A stretch of DNA of 64,000 bases from Gammaproteobacteria bacterium (GTDB lineage Bacteria; Pseudomonadota; Gammaproteobacteria; Steroidobacterales; Steroidobacteraceae), in assembly GCA_025359565.1 (NCBI GenBank), contig JANYFY010000009.1:434001-498000 (forward strand), written 5' to 3'. Positions within the stretch are counted from its first letter, which is position 1; the number at the start of each line of letters is the position of its first letter. The translations under genes and the position numbers were made by a program. Below are positions 55,594-63,956 of this stretch, in pieces. Below the pieces are notes generated by a model. That model was not told where the DNA came from. It worked only from the letters and a program-made list of their open reading frames with translations, and did no database searches.

Positions 55594-57397
55594 GCCTAAG
55601 TCGTTTGTCGAAAGTCTACCGCTGCGGCCCGGCGTGTATCGAATGCTGGATGCGCAGGGCGAGATTTTATATGTAGGCAAAGCCCGTGCGCTGCGCAATC
55701 GAGTGGGATCGTATTTTCAGCCGAGTAACCTCCATCCCAAAGTCGTCGCGTTGATTGCCAAGACGGTGAACATGGAAGTCACCATTACTAATTCGGAAAC
55801 CGAAGCCTTATTGCTTGAATTTAATCTCATTAAAAAGCATCGGCCACGCTTCAATGTCATTTTGCGCGACGACAAGAGTTTCCCATTTTTACGTTTTCGG
55901 ACTGATCAAGAATTCCCTGCGTTAGAAATGTATCGGGGTTCGCGCAAAGATCCAGGTCGATTTTTTGGGCCGTATCCGTCGGCCGGCGCGGTGCGGGAGG
56001 CTCTGCAACAATTGCAAAAACTTTTTCGGCTGCGCAATTGTGAGGACAGTTACTTTGCCAATCGTTCGCGCCCGTGCTTGCAATACCAAATTCAGCGCTG
56101 TACCGGACCCTGCGTTGGCTTGGTTACCAAAGAAGCCTACGCGCGCGATGTGGGAGCGGCAATTAAGGTGGTTGAGGGTCGCAATGAGGAGGTTACTCAG
56201 GATTTAGGATTGCGGATGGACTCCGCCGCTGAGCGCTTGGAATTTGAGGAGGCTGCACGTTTGCGCGACCAGTTAGCACATTTAAAAGCTGTTCAGACGC
56301 AACAAATTGTAACCACCGAACTGCACCATGATTGCGATGTCATTGCCTTAGCGCAGGCTAACGGAGAGTACTGTGTGGCGCTGATGTTCGTGCGGGCGGG
56401 TCGAAGTTTGGGTAGCGCGAATTTTTTCCCGAAAGCTTCCCTAGCTGAACCCGCCGAAGTGCTCGCTGCGTTTGTCGCGCAATACTATTTGGAGCGTGAA
56501 TCCCCGGCAGAAATTATTGTTGAATATGATTTTGAAGAGCGCGCGGTGTTGGAGGCGACGCTCGCGCAGCGATCCGAACACAAGGTGCGTATAGCAAGCT
56601 GCGTACGAGGAATTCGTGCTCGTTGGTTGACCATGATGCGCGGCAATGCAGAGCAGGCGCTTAAGATGCGTAGCCTGGCGCGCTCTAGTGTCGAATCTAG
56701 CCTGGAAGAGTTACGCGAGGCATTTAATTTGGAAGAAACACCTACCCGGCTAGAGTGTTTTGATATTAGCCATACGGGAGGGACGGACACCGTGGCGAGC
56801 TGTGTCGTGTTTGGCCCGGAAGGTCCCCTTAAGAGTGATTATCGGCGCTTTAACATAGCGGGTATCACGCCTGGCGATGATTATGCAGCGATGGCGCAAG
56901 CTCTGACTCGTCGCTATAAACGGGTTCGCGATGGCGAGATCGTCGCTTGCGATGTGTTGTTAATAGACGGCGGTAAGGGTCAGTTGGCCGAAGCGGAAAA
57001 GGCGTTAGGTGACCTTGGTATCACGGGTATTACGCTTATTGGGGTCGCTAAAGGGCCGGATCGTCGTGCTGGGCAAGAACAACTTTTCTTGTTGGGTCAG
57101 GATACGCCTACTATACTGCCGCCAGATTCACGCGCTTTGCACCTTATTCAGCGGGTGCGGGATGAAGCGCATCGATTTGCGATTGCGGGACATCGCCGCA
57201 AACGGGCGGCGCGCCATAGCCAGTCGATTTTAGAAACGATTCCGGGCTTGGGACCCGTTAAACGACGCGAGTTGCTGAAGCAGTTCGGTGGCTTACAGGG
57301 GATATTGCGTGCGGGCATTGATGATTTTGTGCAAATTCGCGGTCTCGGACGAGAACTGGCAGAAGTAATCTATGAACATCTCCACCCCGGGTCATGA
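55586..57397 (+). CDS. uvrC: Excinuclease ABC subunit C
   Basis: A 603-residue nucleotide-excision-repair endonuclease. The GIY-YIG domain (PGVYRMLDAQGEILYVGKA) occupies residues about 12-95, the UVR motif is near 200-235 (EFEEAARLRDQL), and the RNase H-like 5' endonuclease domain has FDISHTGGTDTVASCVVF and LLIDGGKGQLAEAE. The C-terminal helix-hairpin-helix pair includes IPGLGPVKRRELLKQFGG. It lies in the conserved uvrC-pgsA-tRNA arrangement. Confidence 0.97.
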   Translation: MFEPKSFVESLPLRPGVYRMLDAQGEILYVGKARALRNRVGSYFQPSNLHPKVVALIAKTVNMEVTITNSETEALLLEFNLIKKHRPRFNVILRDDKSFPFLRFRTDQEFPALEMYRGSRKDPGRFFGPYPSAGAVREALQQLQKLFRLRNCEDSYFANRSRPCLQYQIQRCTGPCVGLVTKEAYARDVGAAIKVVEGRNEEVTQDLGLRMDSAAERLEFEEAARLRDQLAHLKAVQTQQIVTTELHHDCDVIALAQANGEYCVALMFVRAGRSLGSANFFPKASLAEPAEVLAAFVAQYYLERESPAEIIVEYDFEERAVLEATLAQRSEHKVRIASCVRGIRARWLTMMRGNAEQALKMRSLARSSVESSLEELREAFNLEETPTRLECFDISHTGGTDTVASCVVFGPEGPLKSDYRRFNIAGITPGDDYAAMAQALTRRYKRVRDGEIVACDVLLIDGGKGQLAEAEKALGDLGITGITLIGVAKGPDRRAGQEQLFLLGQDTPTILPPDSRALHLIQRVRDEAHRFAIAGHRRKRAARHSQSILETIPGLGPVKRRELLKQFGGLQGILRAGIDDFVQIRGLGRELAEVIYEHLHPGS

Positions 57398-57986
57398 GAG
57401 GCCGCCGCCGTCTGGCGCCTATTTAAATCTCCCGAATGCACTGACTTGGTTCCGTATTTTGATGATTCCGGCGATTATAGCGCTGTTTTTTTTACCCTAT
57501 GAGTGGGCGGATCCGGCCGCCTGTGCGGCCTTTGCGCTGGCGGGAATCACGGATAGCTTAGACGGTTATTACGCGCGAAAATTGGGCCTGACTTCGCGCT
57601 TGGGAGCGTTTTTGGATCCGGTTGCCGATAAACTAATTGTTGCTGCGGCATTGGTTTTAATTGTCTCGAAAGATCCGCGCTGGTTTGTAGTGATCGTTGC
57701 GATTGTTATTATTGGCCGTGAAATAGCGGTTTCCGCCTTGCGTGAATGGATGGCGGAGATTGGCGCGCGCAGCCGCATTAAGGTTTCGGTATGGGGCAAG
57801 TATAAGACCATCATGCAAATCGTGGGATTGTCGTTGCTATTATTCCGACGGGATATTTGGGGTATTCCCATCTATCTATTGGGGCTTATACTTACGGCAA
57901 TTGCCGCAGTTTTAACTCTTTGGTCGATGATTTTATACCTGCGGCTCGCGTGGCCGGAGCTGCGCGGCAGTGCAAGCATCCCTTGA
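57372..57986 (+). CDS. pgsA: CDP-diacylglycerol-glycerol-3-phosphate 3-phosphatidyltransferase
   Basis: A 204-residue membrane enzyme making phosphatidylglycerol phosphate. The CDP-alcohol phosphotransferase motif DSLDGYYARKLGLTSRLGAF continues into LDPVADK. About four to six membrane helices are visible. The first ATG overlaps uvrC by 26 nt and adds a 15-20-residue N-terminal extension before NLPNALTWFRI, where most homologues begin. No internal ATG offers an alternative, and the ribosome site is weak (AGAAG). Confidence 0.95.
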   Translation: MNISTPGHERPPPSGAYLNLPNALTWFRILMIPAIIALFFLPYEWADPAACAAFALAGITDSLDGYYARKLGLTSRLGAFLDPVADKLIVAAALVLIVSKDPRWFVVIVAIVIIGREIAVSALREWMAEIGARSRIKVSVWGKYKTIMQIVGLSLLLFRRDIWGIPIYLLGLILTAIAAVLTLWSMILYLRLAWPELRGSASIP

Positions 57987-58026
57987 CTCCGTGTGACTTG
58001 GCTCTAAAATGGTGGGTTAGGTTTGG

Positions 58027-58102
<76 letters not shown>

Positions 58103-58113
58103 GTTTGTGCGAT

Positions 58114-58136
58114 AACCCCGGCATCAGTCCGGGGTT
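58114..58136 (+). terminator. Hairpin between tRNA-Gly and tRNA-Cys
   Basis: A perfect 8-bp stem AACCCCGG / CCGGGGTT with a 7-nt loop, followed by TATTGTTTTA. It may be a weak terminator or a processing signal inside a tRNA transcript. Confidence 0.55.
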
Positions 58137-58153
58137 TATTGTTTTATACGATG

Positions 58154-58227
58154 GGCTAAGTGGCAGAGTGGTCATGCAGCGGCCTGCAAAGCCGTGTACG
58201 CCGGTTCGATTCCGACCTTAGCCTCCA
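58154..58227 (+). tRNA. tRNA-Cys(GCA)
   Basis: Acceptor GGCTAAG / CTTAGCC, anticodon loop CTGCAAA (GCA at 58186-58188), T arm with GGTTCGATTCC, discriminator T and encoded CCA; 74 nt. Confidence 0.96.
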
Positions 58228-58251
58228 GCGTTTTCATTAGCGATGTACATG

Positions 58252-58339
58252 GCCCTCGTGGCGGAATTGGTAGACGCAACGGACTTAAAATCCGTCGAGT
58301 AACCATCTCATCCCGGTTCGACTCCGGGCGAGGGCACCA
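58252..58339 (+). tRNA. tRNA-Leu(UAA)
   Basis: Acceptor GCCCTCG / CGAGGGC, anticodon loop CTTAAAA (TAA at 58286-58288), a long variable arm as expected for leucine tRNA, T arm GGTTCGACTCC and encoded CCA; 88 nt. It ends one base before the stop of the convergent aqpZ remnant. Confidence 0.97.
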
Positions 58340-59043
58340 CTAGTCGCGATCCGTGGCAATGAAGCGGTACACCAACGCACCGATCGCCGCGCCCACCAAC
58401 GGCGCTACCCAAAACAGCCAGAGTTGCGATAGGGCCCAGCCTTGCACAAATATGGCAGGACCTGTGCTACGCGCAGGGTTCACTTAAGTGTTGGTGATCG
58501 GAATGCTGATCAAGTGAATTAAGGTCAAGCAAAGTCCAATCGCGATGGGTGCAAAGCCGCTCGGCGCACGTTTATCAGTCGCTCCCATAATCACAAAGAG
58601 GAAAATGGCTGTCATCACCACTTCAGTCACGAAGCCTGCCGCCATGTTGTAGTGTCCGGGCGAGTGATCGCCAAACCCATTAGCGGCCAAACCACCGGCG
58701 AGCGGATCGGTACCATTGCCACTGGCGATAAACACGAGAATGGACGCGGCAGCGATTCCTCCCAGCACTTGGGCGATCCAATACGGCAGTATCTCTTTTG
58801 CGGGGTGTCGGCCACCGACCACAAGTCCTAAAGTCACCGCAGGGTTCAAATGACAACCCGACACATGGCCAATGGCGAACGCCATGGTCACGACGGTTAA
58901 ACCAAACGCCAGCGACACCCCCAATAGGCCAATACCCACTTGCGGAAACGCGGCGGCGAGTACGGCGCTGCCGCATCCCCCGAGGACCAACCAAAATGTC
59001 CCTACAAAACAAATTCAGCAGCGAGTTTTTTAGAAAGCGGCAT
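58340..59043 (-). pseudogene. aqpZ: Aquaporin Z gene broken by a frameshift and a nonsense codon
   Basis: Reading from ATG 59043 (AAGGGG ribosome site) gives [12 protein letters not shown], the correct AqpZ N-terminus. A 5-nt surplus (59003-59007) then shifts the frame and produces TAG after 13 codons. The next frame continues [15 protein letters not shown] and holds the first NPA box ([10 protein letters not shown]) and [10 protein letters not shown]. It stops at TAA (58484-58486), where homologues have Ser before the second NPA box. The same frame then resumes [10 protein letters not shown] to a natural TAG. Both lesions are small, so recent decay or sequencing error must be separated. The intact product would be a 232-residue water channel. 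Confidence 0.88.
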
Positions 59044-59176
59044 CACCATCCCCTTACGTTTCCACAATTTTTATCAGCGCATTCTGCAGCAGCCCACCCT
59101 GCGGCGGAAGTATAGCCATTTCACGGATTTATGGGAAATGTTGGCCTCAACTCTTTGATTTAGTTAAACTCCGCCC

Positions 59177-59809
59177 GTGTCAGAACGCGCTCCCGCCGGT
59201 CTTGATGTCGATAGTCTGCATATTTGGCGCGGCGATCGTCATGTATTACAAGGGGTTAGTTTGAGCGTGAACCCCGGCGAATTGCTGCATGTCTGGGGGC
59301 CCAACGGCACGGGCAAAACTACTCTGCTGCGGGTAGTTTGCGGCCTATTGCGGCCGGAGCAAGGTACAGTTACTTGGCTAGGGCACCCGATTGATCGGGT
59401 TCGCGCCGAATACCAATCGGCGATGACTTTTGCGGCGCATGAAACCGCACTGAAAAGCGACTTGACCGCGTTGGAAAATTTACGCTACACCGTCGGTTTA
59501 AAGCGCGCGGTATCGGATCAGAAATTATTAGACTATTTGGCGCAAACCGGGGTGAGCGGTTGCGCCGATCTTCCCGCCAAGGTGCTCTCGGCCGGTCAGC
59601 GACGACGTGTGGCCATGGCGCGGGTGTTAGCCGTTAACGCACGGTTGTGGCTGCTCGATGAGCCTTATACTAATTTAGATGGGAATGGCGCCAAACTGAT
59701 GGCAAATTTGCTCGAAAATCACGTAAAAAATGCGGGATTTGTGGTGATTGTCGCGCATCATGAGTTAGATGTAGCGGTTAACATAAGACGTTTGGAGTTG
59801 GCCTCATGA
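59177..59809 (+). CDS. ccmA: Cytochrome c biogenesis ATP-binding protein CcmA
   Basis: A 210-residue ABC ATPase of the heme-export/CcmE-release complex CcmABCD. Walker A GPNGTGKTTLL, signature LSAGQRRRVAMARVLA, Walker B LWLLDEPYTNLD. It starts with GTG and lacks a clear ribosome site. It heads the ccm operon and overlaps ccmB by 4 nt (ATGA). Confidence 0.95.
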   Translation: MSERAPAGLDVDSLHIWRGDRHVLQGVSLSVNPGELLHVWGPNGTGKTTLLRVVCGLLRPEQGTVTWLGHPIDRVRAEYQSAMTFAAHETALKSDLTALENLRYTVGLKRAVSDQKLLDYLAQTGVSGCADLPAKVLSAGQRRRVAMARVLAVNARLWLLDEPYTNLDGNGAKLMANLLENHVKNAGFVVIVAHHELDVAVNIRRLELAS

Positions 59810-60504
59810 GTGTGAATGTGCAAGGCCGAGTAAGGTCCAGTGCCGCGATGGGTTTAGTGATTCGCCGAGAAATGGCATTAAGCTTCAGGCGGCCGGATCA
59901 GCTGCTGCAGCCGCTGGTGTTCTTTTTGATTGTGACGACACTATTTCCGTTAGGTTTAAGCCCGCTGATGTCGCTCCTACGAGACATGGCGCCGGGGGTA
60001 CTCTGGGTGGCAGCATTGTTATCGTCGTTGCTTGCACTGGATCATTTGTTTAAGAGCGATGCGGATGATGGAACTTTGGAACAGATGGCTTTGTCTGGGC
60101 AAGGGTTGTGGTTGATCGTGGTCGGCAAGACTTTTGCGCATTGGCTGGTGAGTGGAGTAGCGCTGGTATTGGTGTCCCCCTTGGTGGGTGCTGCGCTGGG
60201 AATGCCGGCGCATGCCTTTGGTACCATGATGTTGAGTTTGGCGATGGGAACCTTGACCTTGAGTTGGCTAGGTGCAATTGGCGCGGGTTTAACCGTGGGA
60301 TTGCGGCGTGGCAATATGCTTTTATCATTAATTGTTTTACCACTCGCGATGCCCTTGTTGATTTTTGGCGCGAACGCCACGGATCGCGCTATTGGGGGCG
60401 AAAGCCCGGCGGGGGCTCTGTATTTTTTGGCAGCATTGTGCGTAATTACCAGCACTTTAGCGCCGTTTGCGGCGACTGCGGCTCTACGTATTACCCTGGA
60501 ATGA
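59806..60504 (+). CDS. ccmB: Heme exporter membrane subunit CcmB
   Basis: A 232-residue inner-membrane protein with about six transmembrane helices and the family start VIRREMALSFRRPDQLLQPL. It pairs with CcmA; the LLALDHLFKSDADDGTLEQ block is characteristic. It overlaps ccmA by 4 nt and is followed by ccmC after 16 nt. Confidence 0.95.
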   Translation: MSVNVQGRVRSSAAMGLVIRREMALSFRRPDQLLQPLVFFLIVTTLFPLGLSPLMSLLRDMAPGVLWVAALLSSLLALDHLFKSDADDGTLEQMALSGQGLWLIVVGKTFAHWLVSGVALVLVSPLVGAALGMPAHAFGTMMLSLAMGTLTLSWLGAIGAGLTVGLRRGNMLLSLIVLPLAMPLLIFGANATDRAIGGESPAGALYFLAALCVITSTLAPFAATAALRITLE

Positions 60505-60520
60505 GACTACTATAACGCTT

Positions 60521-61255
60521 ATGTGGACCTGGTTTTATCGGCTTGCTTCTCCTCCTTATGTCTATGGGGTCGCTGCGACCTTGACGCCCTGGTTATTGGC
60601 TGGCGCTGTTGTTGCGTTAGGTTACGGCGAAGGGGTGGGATTGTTCTTTGCGCCCGCCGATTATCAGCAGGGCGATGCTTTTCGAATTATTTATGTGCAT
60701 GTGCCCGCCGGTTGGATATCTATGTTTTGCTATAGCACCATGGCCATTGCCGGCGCAATTGCCCTTATTTGGCGCATTAAAATAGGCCATGCGGTGGCGG
60801 CGGCGGCGGCACCCATCGGTGCTTCTTTTACCTTGTTGGCCTTAGTGACTGGATCGCTATGGGGGCGGCCCATGTGGGGTACTTATTGGGTCTGGGATCC
60901 GCGGCTGACCTCGGAATTGATTTTGTTATTTCTTTATATCGGGGTGATGTCGCTTCGCTCGGCATTCGAGGATCCGGCGCGCGGTGACCGCGCGGCGGCT
61001 TTGTTGGGACTGGTCGGGGGGGTCAATATTCCCATCATCCATTATTCAGTGGTGTGGTGGAACTCCCTACATCAGGGTGCGACCGTTGCAAAATTTGGCA
61101 AGCCCACGATGGCGCTTAGTATGTTAGTGCCGTTGTTAGCTTGTTTTCTCGGATTCATGTTGTTCTTTGGTGCGGTTTTATGTATGCGGCTACGCGGCGA
61201 GGTGCTCAATAGAGAGCGCCAGGCTAAGTGGGTGCGGGAGGCGATTAAGACGTGA
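60521..61255 (+). CDS. ccmC: Heme-handling protein CcmC
   Basis: The start is ATG 60521 (244 residues). A six-helix membrane protein with the heme-handling WWD segment WGTYWVWDPRLTSE at about 119-132 and periplasmic heme-ligand histidines His60 (YVHVP) and the one in NSLHQG. It loads heme onto CcmE. Its TGA overlaps the ccmD ATG by one base. Confidence 0.96.
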   Translation: MWTWFYRLASPPYVYGVAATLTPWLLAGAVVALGYGEGVGLFFAPADYQQGDAFRIIYVHVPAGWISMFCYSTMAIAGAIALIWRIKIGHAVAAAAAPIGASFTLLALVTGSLWGRPMWGTYWVWDPRLTSELILLFLYIGVMSLRSAFEDPARGDRAAALLGLVGGVNIPIIHYSVVWWNSLHQGATVAKFGKPTMALSMLVPLLACFLGFMLFFGAVLCMRLRGEVLNRERQAKWVREAIKT

Positions 61256-61437
61256 TGAGCCCGGATTTAAATTCAGGAATTTTGGCCATGGGCGGTTATG
61301 CCCGTTTTGTGTGGCCTAGTTTTGCGGTGGCTTTGATCATTTTCGCGTGGAACCTGTGGTCTGCCGGTAATCTTCATGCGGCTGCTAAGGTGCGCGTGGC
61401 ACGCGCGGTTGCGATGGCGCTTAAGGAGCGGACATGA
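61255..61437 (+). CDS. ccmD: CcmD, small membrane subunit
   Basis: A 60-residue single-pass protein (the start GTG 61252 would add one residue). GGYARFVWPSFAVALIIFAW is the family signature, followed by a basic cytoplasmic tail. It stabilises the CcmC-CcmE complex and helps release holo-CcmE. It overlaps ccmE by 4 nt. Confidence 0.9.
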   Translation: MSPDLNSGILAMGGYARFVWPSFAVALIIFAWNLWSAGNLHAAAKVRVARAVAMALKERT

Positions 61438-61907
61438 CACCGCGGCGTAAACGCTTGTACGTGGTACTCGGAATACTGGGGGGTGTCGCCGCCTCAGTTG
61501 CACTCGCAGTGATGGCCTCACGCGAGAACATCATGTTTTATTATGATCCGAGCCAAGTGGCCATGGGTAAGGCACCGGTCGCCAAGCGTTTTCGAGTGGG
61601 GGGTATGGTGGTTAAGGGAAGCGTGACTCGCGCTCCGGGCGCGCTCCAGGTGCGGTTTGTGCTCACCGATTTCGCGCATCAAGTGCCTGTGGAATACACC
61701 GGAGTACTACCGGATTTGTTTCGCGAGGGCCAGGGTATTATCGCGCATGGCACCCTGAATTCGCGCGGAGCTTTCGTTGCTGACGAAGTCTTGGCGAAGC
61801 ATGATGAGAAATACATGCCGCCCGAAGTGGCGGCGTCTTTAAAAAATAAATCGGCAGTAAAACCCGCAGGGCTTGCGCCTGCCCAAGCGCGTCCTGGGGT
61901 CATTTAA
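61434..61907 (+). CDS. ccmE: Heme chaperone CcmE
   Basis: A 157-residue membrane-anchored periplasmic chaperone: TM helix at about 9-29, an OB-fold beta barrel, and the covalent heme site His123 with Tyr127 in KHDEKYMPPE. The usual HDENY is HDEKY here; the His and Tyr are kept. The C-terminus is a short flexible tail. The TAA stop overlaps an ATG that begins the 23-bp repeat described next. Confidence 0.95.
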   Translation: MTPRRKRLYVVLGILGGVAASVALAVMASRENIMFYYDPSQVAMGKAPVAKRFRVGGMVVKGSVTRAPGALQVRFVLTDFAHQVPVEYTGVLPDLFREGQGIIAHGTLNSRGAFVADEVLAKHDEKYMPPEVAASLKNKSAVKPAGLAPAQARPGVI

Positions 61908-61930
61908 TGGCACCTTTAGGAGCAATCTAA
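61907..61930 (+). CDS. Mini-ORF 1 between ccmE and ccmF (7 residues)
   Basis: ATG overlapping the ccmE TAA (TAATG), reading MAPLGAI then TAA. The stop again overlaps the next ATG. It probably has no function as a peptide and may serve to hand ribosomes on. Translation is inferred only from signals. Confidence 0.3.
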   Translation: MAPLGAI

Positions 61931-61953
61931 TGGCATTAGCTGGAGCAATTTAA
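61930..61953 (+). CDS. Mini-ORF 2 between ccmE and ccmF (7 residues)
   Basis: ATG overlapping mini-ORF 1's TAA, reading MALAGAI then TAA, whose last base is the A of the ccmF ATG. GGAG from the first repeat unit lies 6-7 nt upstream. Same caveats as mini-ORF 1. Confidence 0.3.
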   Translation: MALAGAI

Positions 61954-63956
61954 TGGCACCTGAATTAGGTATTTTCTCGCTCATACTCGCGTTTATTCTT
62001 TGTTTGAGCCAAGCTTTTTTTAGTTTAGGCGGCGCATGGAAAGGCAATGTCGGCTGGATGTCGGTCGCACGACCTGCGGTGGCGGGACAATTTGTGTTTG
62101 TGGTGCTGGCGTTTGGTTGCCTGGTGTATTCCTTCGTCAACAATGATTTTTCAGTGCTGTACGTCGCACAGCACTCTAACTCGCATCTGCCAATATTTTA
62201 TCGAGTGGCCGCTGTTTGGGGTGGCCATGAGGGTTCGTTGCTGCTGTGGATTTTGATACTGTCGATTTGGAGTCTTGCGGTGGCGGCCTTTAGTCGCCAA
62301 CTGCCGGAGACTTTTGCGACGCGTGTCATAGGCGTTATGGGCCTGGTGAGTAGCGGCTTTATGTTATTTACCTTGTGGACATCAAGTCCTTTTATGCGGC
62401 TGATTCCTGCGGCGGCTGACGGCGCTGACTTGAATCCAGTATTGCAGGATTTTGCGCTCGCGATACATCCGCCGATGTTGTACACCGGATATGTGGGATT
62501 CTCGGTGGCTTTTGCCTTCGCAATAGCGGCGATGTTAGAGGGTCAATTGGATCAGACCTGGGCCAAGTGGACCCGGCCATGGACCTTGTTTGCCTGGCTA
62601 TTTCAGACCATGGGTATTGCGCTGGGGAGTTGGTGGGCCTATTACGAATTAGGCTGGGGTGGGTGGTGGTTCTGGGATCCGGTAGAGAACGCGTCGTTTA
62701 TGCCGTGGTTGGTGGGTACCGCGTTGGTGCACTCGTTGAGTGTTACCGAGAAGCGAGGCATCTTTAAGAGCTGGACTCTTTTGCTCGCCATTTTTGCGTT
62801 TTCATTGAGTTTAGTGGGAACCTTCTTAGTGCGCTCTGGCGTGTTGGTGTCGGTGCATTCGTTTGCCACCGATCCTACTCGCGGGTTTTATATTTTAGGA
62901 TTTTTGTTGGTGACTATTGGCGGCTCGTTAACGCTGTATGCCTGGCGAGCCCCCAAACTCTATGTGCCAGGCGGTTTTGAATTGTTTTCACGAGAATTTT
63001 TTCTGCTTGTGAACAATGTGGTTTTTGTCGCGGTGGCGGGTTTGGTGCTGTGGGGAACCTTATCTCCTCTGGTGTATGAGGTTTTAGGTTTGGGCAAGAT
63101 TTCGGTGGGACCGCCGGTATTTGCCGTGATGTTCCTCGTACCCGTTTTGCCGCTGATGGTGTTTATGGCCGTAGGAATGCACTCCGCCTGGCGGCGGGGA
63201 AAATTAACGGTGACTGCCAAACCTATTTGGTGGTTGTTGGGACTCGCCATTTTACTCTCGGTCCTAATACAAGGACTAGTATTCCGCGATTTTCATCCTT
63301 TAGGTCTCGTCGGATTTAGTTTTGGATTTTGGGTGATGTTCTCATCAATCCTCGAACCCTGGCATCGTTGGCGTAACGGGCAATTGCTCACTGGCGGGAT
63401 GCTCGGCATGGCGATTGCCCATTTCGGTATTGGGATGTTTGCGATTGGTGCCAGTGGTGTCGAGAGCTACAAGATTGAAAAAGATGTATCGTTAAAACCA
63501 GGCGCGACTTATACGATCGCCGGTTACGATTTTAAATTCGTCAATTCCATGGATGTGCGCGGACCTAACTATGACGCGGTCGAAGCGCGGGTCGAAGTGA
63601 CCCGTAAGGGTCAGCAAGTGACCACCCTTAGACCTCAAAAACGACATTTCTGGGCTCAACAAACCGACAATAGTAAGGCGGCAATATCGGTCAATTGGGC
63701 GCGTGATCTGTTCGTCGCCTTGGGAAATCCTTTGGGCGAGGGAGCGTGGAGCATGCGTATTCAATACAAACCTTTCGTGCGCTACATTTGGTTAGGCGCC
63801 TTTGTGATGGCTCTGGGTGGTTTTGTAGCGGCAACGGATCGGCGCTATCGTGTTCGTGTCACAGTGCGCTCTGCCGATTCGCTTGGCGCACCTGATACGG
63901 ACTCGCCGACGCCGGTACCGACTCCAGCACCGGTGCCTAGCGCAGGTACCGCGTAA
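61953..63956 (+). CDS. ccmF: Cytochrome c heme lyase subunit CcmF
   Basis: A 667-residue membrane protein with about 14-15 helices. The WWD heme-binding segment is GWGGWWFWDPVENASFMPWL near residues 230-250; WGGHEGSLLLW and HPPMLYTGYVGFS are flanking family blocks. The C-terminal tail is a Pro/Thr-rich low-complexity stretch. It joins heme from CcmE to apocytochromes. Its TAA overlaps the next ATG (TAATG). Confidence 0.96.
   Translation: MAPELGIFSLILAFILCLSQAFFSLGGAWKGNVGWMSVARPAVAGQFVFVVLAFGCLVYSFVNNDFSVLYVAQHSNSHLPIFYRVAAVWGGHEGSLLLWILILSIWSLAVAAFSRQLPETFATRVIGVMGLVSSGFMLFTLWTSSPFMRLIPAAADGADLNPVLQDFALAIHPPMLYTGYVGFSVAFAFAIAAMLEGQLDQTWAKWTRPWTLFAWLFQTMGIALGSWWAYYELGWGGWWFWDPVENASFMPWLVGTALVHSLSVTEKRGIFKSWTLLLAIFAFSLSLVGTFLVRSGVLVSVHSFATDPTRGFYILGFLLVTIGGSLTLYAWRAPKLYVPGGFELFSREFFLLVNNVVFVAVAGLVLWGTLSPLVYEVLGLGKISVGPPVFAVMFLVPVLPLMVFMAVGMHSAWRRGKLTVTAKPIWWLLGLAILLSVLIQGLVFRDFHPLGLVGFSFGFWVMFSSILEPWHRWRNGQLLTGGMLGMAIAHFGIGMFAIGASGVESYKIEKDVSLKPGATYTIAGYDFKFVNSMDVRGPNYDAVEARVEVTRKGQQVTTLRPQKRHFWAQQTDNSKAAISVNWARDLFVALGNPLGEGAWSMRIQYKPFVRYIWLGAFVMALGGFVAATDRRYRVRVTVRSADSLGAPDTDSPTPVPTPAPVPSAGTA

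Larger units (their letters stand above)
61902..61970 (+). repeat. 23-bp tandem repeat x3 carrying the ccmE stop and ccmF start
   Basis: Units at 61902-61924, 61925-61947 and 61948-61970 begin ATTTAATGGCACC, ATCTAATGGCATT and ATTTAATGGCACC. Each has TAATG, and the first two end in GGAGCA, which provides a ribosome site for the next ATG. The third unit diverges as it enters ccmF. Confidence 0.85.

Noticed and set aside
58484-58486. Programmed read-through or recoding of the aqpZ TAA
   Set aside because: There is no recoding element, TAA is the least leaky stop, and the gene has a second independent frameshift, so decay or error is simpler.
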